From Bacillus sp. P14.5 (GTDB taxonomy: Bacteria; Bacillota; Bacilli; Bacillales; Bacillaceae_B), in contig NZ_NIJF01000060.1 of the NCBI RefSeq assembly GCF_003316765.1, positions 62,001-126,000 of the forward strand: a stretch of DNA of 64,000 bases, given 5' to 3'. The stretch's first letter is position 1, and each line of letters opens with the position of its first letter. The translations under genes were made by a program, and so were the position numbers. The notes under the pieces are model-generated. The model was not told the DNA's origin. It made no database searches and was given only the letters and a program-made list of their open reading frames with translations. Below are positions 19,090-27,341 of this stretch, piece by piece.

Positions 19090-19126
19090 CTATTTACTAT
19101 CTTTATTATTTACCTCAAATTTCTTA

Positions 19127-19147
19127 CTGTAATCATATAACTTACAG
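19127..19147. promoter_or_regulatory. Rrf2-type 21-bp operator, site U2
   Basis: CTGTAAT-CATATAA-CTTACAG, 101 bases from site U1 and just beyond the Rrf2 stop codon. Confidence 0.65.
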
Positions 19148-19171
19148 TTTAGATTGTCAAATCATCAGTTT

Positions 19172-19594
19172 TCACTTTATATGGCTTCTGATTTGATTCA
19201 AAACCGACTCTATCGTGGTTTTATCAAGATATTCAGCGAAATATTGATCTGCTTCTGAGAATATGCCATTGACCACTTCTTGAATATTAGTCGAGATCAT
19301 ACAGGATTCCTGCCGCTCCCCTTTGCACCAAGTCGGCTTGATTGCCCCGTAAGAGACGGAACGATATACCTGTCCCAGTGTAATATCCTTTGGTTCGGCA
19401 GTAAGTGTATATCCCCCGCCGGTCCCTTCTTTTGTTTTGACGAAACCACTTTCGCGAAGGCAGCTCATGATTTTCCGTACTCTTACCGGATTCGTTGCCA
19501 CATTATGAGCAATTGACTGGCTGCTTGCCATATGATCGGGCAAATACGCTAAATAGACTAAACTGTGAACGGCAATCGTAAATTCACTATTCAC
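19172..19594 (-). CDS. Rrf2 family transcriptional regulator
   Basis: I choose GTG at 19594 (VNSEFTIAVHSLVYLA), preceded by GGAGG and matching the family's N-terminus. 140 aa. Winged helix: SSQSIAHNVATNPVRVRKIMSCLRESGFVKTKEGTGGGYTL. It has Cys residues in the recognition segment (SCLRE) and in TWCKGERQESCM, where Rrf2 proteins hold redox or Fe-S ligands. Five matching 21-bp sites in the window suggest its regulon: itself, the IDEAL-OYE operon and a flavin monooxygenase at 62 kb. Confidence 0.88.
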   Translation of the reverse strand: MNSEFTIAVHSLVYLAYLPDHMASSQSIAHNVATNPVRVRKIMSCLRESGFVKTKEGTGGGYTLTAEPKDITLGQVYRSVSYGAIKPTWCKGERQESCMISTNIQEVVNGIFSEADQYFAEYLDKTTIESVLNQIRSHIK

Positions 19595-19620
19595 TGCAAT
19601 CACTTCCTCCAGACTTCTTA

Positions 19621-19641
19621 CTGTAATGATATGATTTACAG
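19621..19641. promoter_or_regulatory. Rrf2-type 21-bp operator, autoregulatory site
   Basis: CTGTAAT-GATATGA-TTTACAG, an inverted repeat 27 bases upstream of the Rrf2 start codon. Confidence 0.7.
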
Positions 19642-19883
19642 TTGTACATGTCAATGGTACCGGGTTCCAAGGTGCGTGGGTAAGTATAAATTTTTTGAAT
19701 ATCCTATAGCTTCATTCTACATACATACTGCCTTTTCAAGGAAGGCCATTTGGGAAAGGATATCGCTTCCTTAAAAACGCCACACTAATAAAAATATTTT
19801 AATCAAAGCAAATTTCTTGCTTTCTAAACAGCTTCAAGCCAAAATCAATTGAAGAAAAACCAAAGGAGAAAGGAAGTTTTGAA

Positions 19884-20597
19884 ATGGACTTAAAAGGAAA
19901 GTCAGCACTTATAACAGGCGGTGGACGAGGAATTGGCCGTGCTGCAGCAATCGCCTTAGCAAGGGAAGGTGTCAATATCGGACTGGTCGGGTTGACGAGC
20001 GAGAATCTTGAAAAGGTTTCTGCTGAACTGGCTCAGTACGATGTAAACGTCTCTGCTGCTGCAGCTGATGTATCAGATCTTGAATCCGTTACCCAGGCAG
20101 TCGGGCACATTAGGTCCGATTTAGGAAGCATCGATATCCTTATTAACAATGCAGGTATGGCGAAATTCGGCGGATTCCTTGACCTTGAACCAGAGGAGTG
20201 GGAAAAGATCATCCGGGTTAACTTGATGGGAGTGTACAATGCCACCAGAGTCGTACTGCCTGAAATGATTGATAGAAAAAGTGGAGATATCATCAATGTT
20301 TCATCCACTGCGGGGCAAAAAGGAGCTCCTGTAACCAGTGCTTACAGTGCATCAAAATTCGGTGTATTAGGACTGACAGAATCTCTTATGCAGGAAGTTC
20401 GCAAGCACAATATCCGTGTAACGGCTCTGACGCCGAGTACGGTTGCTACAGATCTTGCTCAGGAAAATAACCTCTTATCTGGCGATACAGAGAATGTCAT
20501 GCAGCCGGAGGATCTTGCTGAGCTGATGGTTTCCACTTTGAAACTGAACCGCAGAGTCTTTATTAAGTCTTCAGGCATGTGGTCCACGAATCCCTAA
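19884..20597 (+). CDS. Short-chain dehydrogenase/reductase (FabG-like)
   Basis: 237 aa; ATG at 19884, ribosome site AAAGGAGAAAGGAAG. Classical SDR: cofactor loop [16 protein letters not shown], and catalytic Ser/Tyr/Lys in INVSSTAGQ...YSASKFG. Acts on NAD(P)H-linked carbonyl/alcohol substrates; FabG-like by sequence but not placed in a fatty acid operon, so it is probably not the essential FabG. Confidence 0.88.
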   Translation: MDLKGKSALITGGGRGIGRAAAIALAREGVNIGLVGLTSENLEKVSAELAQYDVNVSAAAADVSDLESVTQAVGHIRSDLGSIDILINNAGMAKFGGFLDLEPEEWEKIIRVNLMGVYNATRVVLPEMIDRKSGDIINVSSTAGQKGAPVTSAYSASKFGVLGLTESLMQEVRKHNIRVTALTPSTVATDLAQENNLLSGDTENVMQPEDLAELMVSTLKLNRRVFIKSSGMWSTNP

Positions 20598-20644
20598 GTG
20601 ATAAGAAGAGTAATAATTAGAAGCTCAGGTTTCTCATGCACAAT

Positions 20645-20681
20645 AAAAGGCTTGGAAGGACTCCCTCTAAGCCTTTTTTCG
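20645..20681 (+). terminator. Terminator after SDR gene
   Basis: AAAAGGCTTGG and CTAAGCCTTTTTT form the stem, with T6. Confidence 0.75.
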
Positions 20682-20717
20682 TTAAAGCAAAGATAATCAT
20701 TTAATATTCTTTTAATT

Positions 20718-20911
20718 AGGCTCTTTTCCTAAACTTTGTTGCTATTTGTTACTAATTCTGAAAAATTAACCATAATAAGAGGAGGGAAATCCGGGGACAC
20801 CTAAACGAAAAGAGCTGCTCTACCCCGATAAGAGATAAAACTCTTAGGATCAGGGGGGAAATCCGGCTCTTGGGATTTTTCCGAAAGCAAAAACATATGC
20901 AAAAACAGCCT
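20718..20911 (+). mobile_element. Full-length MITE-like repeat (family 1)
   Basis: 194 bp. Left end AGGCTCTTTTCCTAAACTTT-GTTGCT; right end AGCAAAAACATATGC-AAAAACAGCCT, inverted to it. Internal blocks GAAAAGAGCTGCTC and CCGGCTCTTGGGATTTTTCC are also partly complementary (AAGAGC/GGCTCTT), so the transcript could fold into a branched hairpin. Confidence 0.85.
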
Positions 20912-20991
20912 TTAATCAAAACTAACCTATATCATTCTCACTCTATTGCCGTACTGTCCTCTATGTCCCTGTGCTCTTTATTGGTATATTC

Positions 20992-21831
20992 TCAACCCTC
21001 CGCAGCGATTGCATCAGCTTTCATTTCATGCACCGTCCCAAAAGGATGTTCAGGTGGAGTATAAATTGCATAAACTTTCATCGGTATATCCCCGGTGTTG
21101 GTTATGTTATGCCACATTCCTGCTGGAATCATAACAGCATAATCTGCGTATGCATTTTGTCTGAAGCTCAAATTATTCTGTGTATCTCCCATCTCAACAA
21201 GTCCTTGCCCCTCTTCAATGCGAATGAATTGATCGGTAGTCGGGTGCACCTCCAACCCGATATCATCCCCTACATCGATACTCATTAAGGTTACCTGCAA
21301 GTGATCACCGGTCCATAGGGCTGTCCGAAAAGTATCATTTTCTATGGCTGCTTCTTCTATATTGACAACAAATGGTGTCGAACCTTTATCCTGTAATCTC
21401 CTGGCTGCATCCCACCTTAAATAATTTAAACGCAATGCATTGTCTCTCTGTCCTGCAAAGGCGTAAAGAAATGCATTCTGCATGATGGGATTCAAAGTGC
21501 CGAAGAAATTGCTCCGATACTCTTCAGAATGGTCAAACTCAGCTTGAAAAACTCTTTCTAAACCATCCTGATAGTTGGTGAACGCTATCTGTTTAACCTG
21601 GCAGGCAGGCTGCTGTCCTGTAGTTTGTATAAATAAATCTATGAAGGGTCTTGAATAAGTATCTTTGCATCTCATGGCGTCCAGTAATACACTTTGATGT
21701 TCCTGATTCGGAGCTGCGTTTGCCAGGTTGCTGTATAGGTTTATGATTTCAGCATTTCGCGTAATCGTCGTTAATAATTCATTAACTATCTCCTGCTCTT
21801 CCAAATGATTGGTGTTTTGATATAGAGTCAA
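20992..21831 (-). CDS. Ferritin-like domain fused to cupin domain
   Basis: 279 aa. Residues ~1-150 are helical with Asn/Glu/His-rich segments (NELLTTITRNAEIINLYSNLA; DHSEEYRSNFF) like the ferritin-like fold of coat-type proteins; ~170-265 is a cupin with a G-x5-H-x-H-like motif 1 (GLEVHPTTDQFIRIEEG) and motif 2 PAGMWHNITNTG. The C-terminal half resembles B. subtilis YrkC-type cupins. TTG at 21831 is a weak start. Function unknown; the fusion is notable. Confidence 0.7.
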   Translation of the reverse strand: MTLYQNTNHLEEQEIVNELLTTITRNAEIINLYSNLANAAPNQEHQSVLLDAMRCKDTYSRPFIDLFIQTTGQQPACQVKQIAFTNYQDGLERVFQAEFDHSEEYRSNFFGTLNPIMQNAFLYAFAGQRDNALRLNYLRWDAARRLQDKGSTPFVVNIEEAAIENDTFRTALWTGDHLQVTLMSIDVGDDIGLEVHPTTDQFIRIEEGQGLVEMGDTQNNLSFRQNAYADYAVMIPAGMWHNITNTGDIPMKVYAIYTPPEHPFGTVHEMKADAIAAEG

Positions 21832-21932
21832 GTCTTCTCATTCCCTTCTATGGTTATACAAACATATCATATGCCCAGGAGCTTATAACGTACATAAATT
21901 GGAAATTTTACAATGTTAAAAAAATATATAAT

Positions 21933-21972
21933 AAAAAGCAGATCATTCTGATTCTCAGTGGTGATCTGCTTT
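21933..21972 (-). terminator. Terminator after the 70-aa gene
   Basis: AAAGCAGATCA...TGATCTGCTTTTTA on the minus strand, 7 bases after the stop of the gene at 21979. Confidence 0.75.
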
Positions 21973-21978
21973 ACTTAC

Positions 21979-22191
21979 TCACTTCCTTTTCTTCTTCGTA
22001 GTATCAGACGCCGCCTTTTTTATCACTTTTTCCACAAGGACATAGACGTGAACTTTGTTTTCATTGATTTCGATCTTTAGCACTTTTGCTTTACGGCCTT
22101 TAATTTTTAGTTCTTCTCCTTCAAAGGGAATTCCCTTCCGCAGTTGCTGCAACAATAGATTTCGTTCTTCGTAAAAATAAACAATATACAT
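21979..22191 (-). CDS. Small basic hypothetical protein (70 aa)
   Basis: ATG at 22191 (MYIVYFYEERNLLLQQLRKG) has GGTGAGC upstream. The protein alternates beta-like stretches (KIKGRKAKVLKIEINENKVHVYVLVEKV) and ends in a Lys-rich tail (DTTKKKRK), which suggests nucleic-acid contact. Not recognised. Confidence 0.65.
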   Translation of the reverse strand: MYIVYFYEERNLLLQQLRKGIPFEGEELKIKGRKAKVLKIEINENKVHVYVLVEKVIKKAASDTTKKKRK

Positions 22192-22301
22192 CCTGCTCAC
22201 CTGCTTCAAATGAATTGAAGTGCCTTTTCATCACTATATGAATGCTGAAGTGAATAGATACGGAATGACGAGCCAGGAAATGCAAAATGAGAAAATTATT
22301 A

Positions 22302-22811
22302 TTAAAGAAGCTGATTGATATCCTTCCAGCCATAAACAGATTCTTGAAGGGGCTTACCCGCTATTTCTGTTGTTAAAGTATCGATTTTTTTACCATGCAA
22401 AGATTCATAGAAGGATTTAGAAGGATTTTTTTCCAAAACTATCACCACCATGGAGAAGATTCCCCTGTTAATCAAGTCACTGATGACTGGTTTGACGAGT
22501 GATTTTCCTAAACCTGATCTCTGGTACTCTTTTAATATATAAATAGCGTATAACTCGCCATGATAGTCGGGATAATTACCAGATCTCTCTTCTCCGCCGC
22601 ATGAGAAACCGACAATCTCATCCAGTTCATTCTTTGCAATATAAACGGTCCCTTTTTTCAGTATCTCCTTCCATTTGCGTTCTCTGCTCTCATAAGTCAT
22701 TGCTTGAAGGTAAGACTCAGGAACTAATCCTCCATACGTGGTCTTCCAAGTATCTACTTGAACTTTTGCTATACCGATAGCATCTTTCAACCGCGCTTGC
22801 ATAATCTTCAA
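22302..22811 (-). CDS. GNAT family N-acetyltransferase
   Basis: 169 aa, TTG start at 22811 with AAAGGAAG upstream. Motif A is EYQRSGLGKSLVKPVI; the N-terminal half (AIGIAKVQVDTWKTTYGGLVPESYL) is that of the YobR/phosphinothricin-type GNATs. Substrate unknown. Confidence 0.85.
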   Translation of the reverse strand: MKIMQARLKDAIGIAKVQVDTWKTTYGGLVPESYLQAMTYESRERKWKEILKKGTVYIAKNELDEIVGFSCGGEERSGNYPDYHGELYAIYILKEYQRSGLGKSLVKPVISDLINRGIFSMVVIVLEKNPSKSFYESLHGKKIDTLTTEIAGKPLQESVYGWKDINQLL

Positions 22812-22994
22812 CTATATTCTTCCTTTCCAAATGATCTATGTCCAGTTCCCTTGGCAGGTCATTGTACTATACTGTTTCTTCCGGCTATTTTCGCAGAGGT
22901 TGCGGTCTTTATAAAGGTATTCGATTTCCCTTCCATCTCAAAGATATCAATAAAGTGAACTCTAAAGATATAATCTTAAAGAAATGAGTATATG

Positions 22995-23020
22995 AAAAAA
23001 CGCACCAATAGGTACGTTTC
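22995..23020 (-). terminator. Terminator after RsbR-like gene
   Basis: AAACGTACC-TATT-GGTGCGTTTTTT on the minus strand directly after the stop at 23022. Confidence 0.75.
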
Positions 23021-23021
23021 T

Positions 23022-23843
23022 TCATTGCATATTTTCCAATGCTTGTTTCACACTTTTAAAGGTATTTTGGCTGCTGTTCGTTTCAATGCCGATACTGATG
23101 GCCTTCTTGGCCAATTGAGGGGAAATTCCCGTCGAGATCATCTGGATTCCCAAAAGCCGGAGCATACGCCTAACATTTTGAATAGTGACTGCGGCAATGT
23201 CATCAATTTCACAGACTCCGGAAAAATCCACTATCAGGTAATCGATTTTTAATTCATTGACCTTTGGCAGGACGGAATCGACTAAGTGGTTGGATCTATG
23301 CTGATTCAGTTTTCCCACAAGCGGTATAACGGCCATCTTTTCTGTTAAGGGAACGATTGGAAAAGAAATGATATCAATTTCCTCTTTAAATTCTTCTTTC
23401 ACTTTGGCGTTATACTCCTCGAAAGCAAAGACCGTTTCCTCCAGGCTGATATCGAGCATGTTATTAACCTTTTTTACTATTAAAGTATAGTCTTCAGTTG
23501 AAAGCCCGAAGGTGGAGGTCCATTCAGAGACAAGGTCTGTAAAAACTTCCCTTGTAGGTGGATAACGGCGAATGATTTCAGAGATTTTTCCGTTTGCTGA
23601 AACCTGATCATAGGCATTCTGTTTGCTCCATTCGAGGAGTTCAGCCGGCATAGTCTTTCCCTCATACTTCAAAGAAGTGCTGAGAAAATTTAAAAAGGAC
23701 TTATACATTGTGACTGCCCTTTCCTTTTCAGTTCGGGGAATTTCCAGCGAAATAAGATCAAGGACTGAATCAACTATCTGCTGTGATATCTCTGTATTCT
23801 TCTCTTCTAGGAATTCAGCAAGGTTGTTCATCTGTGGTTTCAA
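23022..23843 (-). CDS. RsbR-like stressosome paralogue (RsbRD_N + STAS)
   Basis: 273 aa, TTG start with AAGGAG nine bases upstream. The N-terminal ~140 residues are an all-helical RsbRD_N sensor; residues ~160-270 form a STAS domain (MAVIPLVGKL...DYLIVDFSGV). In B. subtilis RsbR proteins the stressosome kinase RsbT phosphorylates two Thr in this domain. At the corresponding places this protein reads VCEIDDIA (Asp for Thr) and GISPQLAKKA (Lys for Thr), so both phosphosites seem absent. No rsbS/rsbT nearby. Confidence 0.85.
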   Translation of the reverse strand: MKPQMNNLAEFLEEKNTEISQQIVDSVLDLISLEIPRTEKERAVTMYKSFLNFLSTSLKYEGKTMPAELLEWSKQNAYDQVSANGKISEIIRRYPPTREVFTDLVSEWTSTFGLSTEDYTLIVKKVNNMLDISLEETVFAFEEYNAKVKEEFKEEIDIISFPIVPLTEKMAVIPLVGKLNQHRSNHLVDSVLPKVNELKIDYLIVDFSGVCEIDDIAAVTIQNVRRMLRLLGIQMISTGISPQLAKKAISIGIETNSSQNTFKSVKQALENMQ

Positions 23844-23870
23844 TAGAAGATGCTCCTTAATTTTTCTTTT

Positions 23871-23992
23871 AGTCTCTTTTCTACTCTTACTTTGTAAGTA
23901 TGAAAAGAGCTGCTCTCTCTTTGAAAAAGGACTGTTCTTTACACAGTGGAATAATCAGGCTTCAAGGATTTTTCCTATAGCAACAATTTTGG
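23871..23992 (+). mobile_element. Partial MITE-like repeat (family 1)
   Basis: Blocks GTAAGTATGAAAAGAGCTGC and AAGGATTTTTCCTATAGCAACAAT are recognisable; the terminal repeats are eroded. Confidence 0.6.
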
Positions 23993-23999
23993 AATAACA

Positions 24000-24340
24000 A
24001 CTTTCTATTATTATAACAAGTTTAGCCTGGATCTTGTACCTTCAAGGAAAAGCTTAGTTCAATTAGTTCTTTCGGTCTATCTCATTCAATCTTTACTACA
24101 AACGCTTGTATAGTTTATGTTAGTGCAGAGCTTCCAAAACCTTCGCTTGACCCACCTAATCCCTTTCTTGATAAATCTTGAATTACTCTTTAACGGAGAA
24201 GTATCCATTATAGTTTTGACCTCTAACCTGTTTCCCTATGAGTTATCAGTCAATAACTGACCTCCAAAAACATGACCTCCTCCCTATTAACTTTATCGTT
24301 CCCAAGATAATCTTTCATGACTTAGATATTGGTCTTTTAC
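24000..24340. other. Intergenic stretch, nothing recognised
   Basis: No convincing gene. A 41-codon minus-strand frame beginning near 24213 (MDTSPLKSNSRFIKKG) has no clear ribosome site; I do not call it. Confidence 0.4.
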
Positions 24341-24347
24341 AACTATT

Positions 24348-24366
24348 TACAATGGTTATCATTATA
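24348..24366. promoter_or_regulatory. Fur-box-like site
   Basis: TACAATGGTTATCATTATA matches the 19-bp Fur box GATAATGATTATCATTATC at 15 positions. It lies ~200 bp upstream of the manganese catalase gene. A PerR-like role is also possible because the boxes are similar. Confidence 0.45.
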
Positions 24367-24564
24367 TCAGTCTAAAGAGGAGCTGTTTGTTCAGGTCTGT
24401 TATTGGAAATGCTCGTTACTTTGATGCCGTTGCTATTCAATGTCCGTATCCAGTCTTTTGCCGGTTTATGTTCCAATTTTCCTCCTCCCTAAATTTAGAC
24501 AAACACACAATATAAGCGTTCCAATATGATAAATAGAAACTTTTTTATAAAGGGGAAATGTCCT

Positions 24565-25419
24565 GTGTTTTATCATATAAAGGAACTGCAGTACCAAGCA
24601 AAACCAGATCGTCCAGACCCTTTGTTTGCAAAGCAGCTGCAAGAGGTGCTTGGAGGGCAGTTTGGTGAAATTTCCGTTGCTCTTCAGTATCTGTTTCAAG
24701 GGTGGAATGTAAGAGGAAATGGAAAATATAAGGATTTATTGATGGATACAGGCGCCGAGGAACTTGCACATATTGAAATGCTTGCTACGATGATTGCCAG
24801 ATTGCTGGATGGGGCACCTGTTGGGGATTTAGAAGTTGCAGCGAAGGATCCCATCATAGGTGCGATTCTTGGCGGCATGAACCCTCAGCATGCGATCGTC
24901 TCCGGTTTGGGAGCCATGCCTGCAGACAGCGTTGGCAATAGATGGACCGCTGACTACATTATTGCCAGCGGAAATTTACTGGCTGATTTCAGAGCTAACC
25001 TGAATGCTGAATCCCAAGGGCGTCTTCAAGTCGTACGGCTATACGAATCCACGTCTGACCGGGGGGTAAAAGATATGCTGTCATGGCTGATTGCCCGGGA
25101 TACAATGCATCAAAACCAATGGATTGCCGCCATCAAGGAATTGGAAGCAAAGGAAAACGTGGTAGTTCCGAGTACTTTCCCAAAAGAATTGGAGAAGAGA
25201 GAAGTATCTTATACTTTATTCAATCTTTCCAGAGGAAACAAGAGTGCGTCTGGAAGATGGGCAAGCGGACCAAGCATGGATGGAGAAGGGACTTTCAATT
25301 ATGTTGAAGACCCGGTGCCGTTTGGGCCGAAGCCTGCACTGCGACCCGCCCCTGCTTATATACATGATACTTTGCCTTCCGTCCTTAAAAGCGATATGAT
25401 GCCTCCGAATATGTGCTGA
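24565..25419 (+). CDS. Manganese catalase
   Basis: I choose GTG at 24565 (VFYHIKELQY), which matches the family's N-terminus and has AAAGGGG nine bases upstream; the ATG at 24526 is in frame but without a ribosome site. 284 aa. Dimanganese ligands are visible in helices: FGEISVALQYLFQGW (Glu), EELAHIEMLATM (Glu and His) and the DTMHQNQWIAAIKELE segment (His, Glu). Detoxifies H2O2. In Bacillus such proteins (YjqC/YdbD) are stress or spore-associated. Confidence 0.92.
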   Translation: MFYHIKELQYQAKPDRPDPLFAKQLQEVLGGQFGEISVALQYLFQGWNVRGNGKYKDLLMDTGAEELAHIEMLATMIARLLDGAPVGDLEVAAKDPIIGAILGGMNPQHAIVSGLGAMPADSVGNRWTADYIIASGNLLADFRANLNAESQGRLQVVRLYESTSDRGVKDMLSWLIARDTMHQNQWIAAIKELEAKENVVVPSTFPKELEKREVSYTLFNLSRGNKSASGRWASGPSMDGEGTFNYVEDPVPFGPKPALRPAPAYIHDTLPSVLKSDMMPPNMC

Positions 25420-25479
25420 AGCTGGACGCATAAAAACAAATTCATCCTGGTCTGCCCCGACAGGCTAAATTTTAAAGAA

Positions 25480-25766
25480 AGGCTCTGATAAAGAGTATTG
25501 TTGTTTCTAAAAGGTATGTTGACTTCCGTTCCAGGTGTACGACTCCGCGGGGCGGGCGGTGAGCCTCCTCAGCTTCGCTTCCGGGGTCTCACCTGTCCCG
25601 CTAGTCCCGCAGGAGGTCACACACCTTCCACTCCAGTCAACAGTGCGGAGGGACTGAGAATCCATAAAAAACTGGACTTATCAACTTTTCTTAATTGAAA
25701 TGATGCCTTCTCACAGGCACTAAAACCCAAAATATTTTATAACAACAATATTAACTAACAGAACCT
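25480..25766 (+). mobile_element. Composite MITE-like element (family 2) with GC-rich core
   Basis: 287 bp. Left end AGGCTCTGATAAAGAGTATT-GTTGTT (25480-25505) is the imperfect inverse of the right end AACAACAATATTAACTAACA-GAACCT (25741-25766). Core 25513-25642 is the GC-rich repeat (CTTCCGTTCCAGGTG ... TCACCTGTCCCGCTAGTC ... CCTTCCACTCCAGTCAAC). The ends resemble those of family 1. A 66-codon frame inside it is not a gene. Confidence 0.7.
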
Positions 25767-25840
25767 AATGATAAAAGGCGGTCTTACCGTTTATTCTCTT
25801 TGGGTTATTGGCCGGGGCATAGGCGCGGATACCATAAATG

Positions 25841-25872
25841 AAAAAAGCTGCCCGGAATATACGAGGGCAGCT
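25841..25872 (-). terminator. Terminator downstream of the membrane protein gene
   Basis: AGCTGCCC...GGGCAGCT followed by TTTTTTC on the minus strand. A second hairpin (TACCCCCTG/CAGGGGGTA, 25948-25974) without a T run lies between it and the gene. Confidence 0.65.
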
Positions 25873-26002
25873 GTTAATTTTTTGAGCTTGCTTTAAAACT
25901 GCGTCCATAATACATACTTTAATATGCAATCATAGTTAAGGTTCCAATACCCCCTGCTGATTCCACAGGGGGTATACATAAATACTCTCATTATCAGTTA
26001 GC

Positions 26003-26374
26003 TCAAGCAGGCTGGTTTGTTCTGAGCTTATTTCTGCTTATTTTCAAAATGAGCAGGAGCAGGTAGATTGATGCAAGAGGCAAAAAGGCTTGAAGTGTGT
26101 ACCCGGGAAGGACTCCAAAAACATAGCTCCCCAGAAGAACCACTAAGACATAGATAATAGTCCATGATAATCTAGAAAGGTTCACTCCCTTTTCAGGCAG
26201 CCCCTTCTTGAATGTTTCGCCCATCATCACTAAAAATATTGAAGCGAAGATCATCACTATAAATAATAATGGCCGTAAAAATTCAGGCAAGTAGAAATGG
26301 CTCCCAATAGTAAAATAAGTGATTAAGGAGAAGACAGCAAAAAGGTGAATGTTGTACTTTAGTATTGGCGGCAT
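26003..26374 (-). CDS. Hypothetical membrane protein (123 aa)
   Basis: ATG at 26374 (MPPILKYNIHLFAV) follows GGAGGGAGG. Four hydrophobic segments, a mid-loop motif GETFKKGLPEKGVNLSRL on one side, and a basic C-terminal tail. Not recognised. Confidence 0.75.
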   Translation of the reverse strand: MPPILKYNIHLFAVFSLITYFTIGSHFYLPEFLRPLLFIVMIFASIFLVMMGETFKKGLPEKGVNLSRLSWTIIYVLVVLLGSYVFGVLPGYTLQAFLPLASIYLLLLILKISRNKLRTNQPA

Positions 26375-26483
26375 GGTTTCCTCCCTCCTTATCAATTTGA
26401 CGATACACACCAGTAAATGGTTTCAGAAATCAGCAGAATGTTTGCAGCCCAGGTTTTCGGCATCTAATACTTATCTTTGTAAA

Positions 26484-26665
26484 TGGCTCTTTTCGTAAAC
26501 TTTGTGGCTATATAATACTAATTCCCGAGTAAAACAGCCTTTATTCTTCGGGAAAACCTAGTTACATGAAAATAAAAGAGCTGATCCTTCAGATTTGAGT
26601 AAAAACCCTTAGTACTCGGGGATTTCCGAAAGCAACAATGTAGGCCAAAATAGCCTTATATAAAG
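26484..26665 (+). mobile_element. MITE-like repeat (family 1)
   Basis: Left end GGCTCTTTTCGTAAACTTTG-TGGCT; right end GAAAGCAACAATGTAGGC-CAAAATAGCCT. The internal AGAGCTGATCC and CTTAGTACTCGGGGATTTCC blocks are kept. An extra AAACAGCCTTTATTC near 26542 suggests a nested or rearranged end. Confidence 0.75.
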
Positions 26666-26866
26666 GATAAGTATGAAAATTCAGCTAAGTCCTCAGTTAT
26701 ATCTTCAATTGAATATTTCGAAGATTTGCTCTTAATACCAATATACAGGAGATCGACTCAGCTTCCCACCTCTTTGTTCAAAAAACTTTTTACTTTGAAA
26801 CAAAATCACTTCTGCTTCAGTTAAATGGATAGACATTAAAAATTTAAAAAGACCAGGAGGAAAAAT

Positions 26867-27235
26867 ATGAACAGGAATATGACTATATTACTTTTTCTCT
26901 CTGCTACCATTACCCTTGGTGCCTGCCGGATTGAGAGTGGCAGTTCAAATGGAAACATACCTAAGGAAAATCAGGAAATATCACAAGAAAACGAGGTAAT
27001 GTCAGATGAAGAGAAGACCTCTGCTCTTGCGACGATGGAAATCTATAACCAGCTTCACAAAGGAATGAGTTATGAAGAAGTTAAGGAGATTATCGGCTCT
27101 GAAGGCAAAGCTGCCACAGAAGAAGGAGATGTTGATGGGGTATTTATTTGGGACGGAAATAACCCCAATTCATTCATGAGCGTTTCCTTCCAAAGAAACA
27201 AGTTGATTAGGAAAACTCAAATGGGGTTGAATTAA
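26867..27235 (+). CDS. DUF3862-like lipoprotein
   Basis: 122 aa; ATG at 26867 after AGGAGG. Signal peptide ends TITLGAC (lipidated Cys ~20). After a Glu/Asn/Gln-rich linker (~22-50) comes a BLIP/SmpA-like module: YNQLHKGMSYEEVKEIIGSEGK...VFIWDG...MSVSFQRNKLIRKTQMGL, typical of DUF3862 proteins. Extracytoplasmic; role unknown. The stop codon is followed at once by an AGGCTCTTT left end of a family-1 repeat. Confidence 0.8.
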   Translation: MNRNMTILLFLSATITLGACRIESGSSNGNIPKENQEISQENEVMSDEEKTSALATMEIYNQLHKGMSYEEVKEIIGSEGKAATEEGDVDGVFIWDGNNPNSFMSVSFQRNKLIRKTQMGLN

Positions 27236-27341
27236 TAAGGCTCTTTTTATACGAAAATGGGTCTGATGCTGTTTTTGGCAAAAAAAAGCATCCTCCCAAA
27301 AATAAAATAATTATTTTTTGAAAATCGTTAGGCCATGATAG

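Noticed and set aside
25498-25698. 66-codon plus-strand reading frame
   Set aside because: It lies wholly within the GC-rich repeat of a composite element; translation is repeat-derived.
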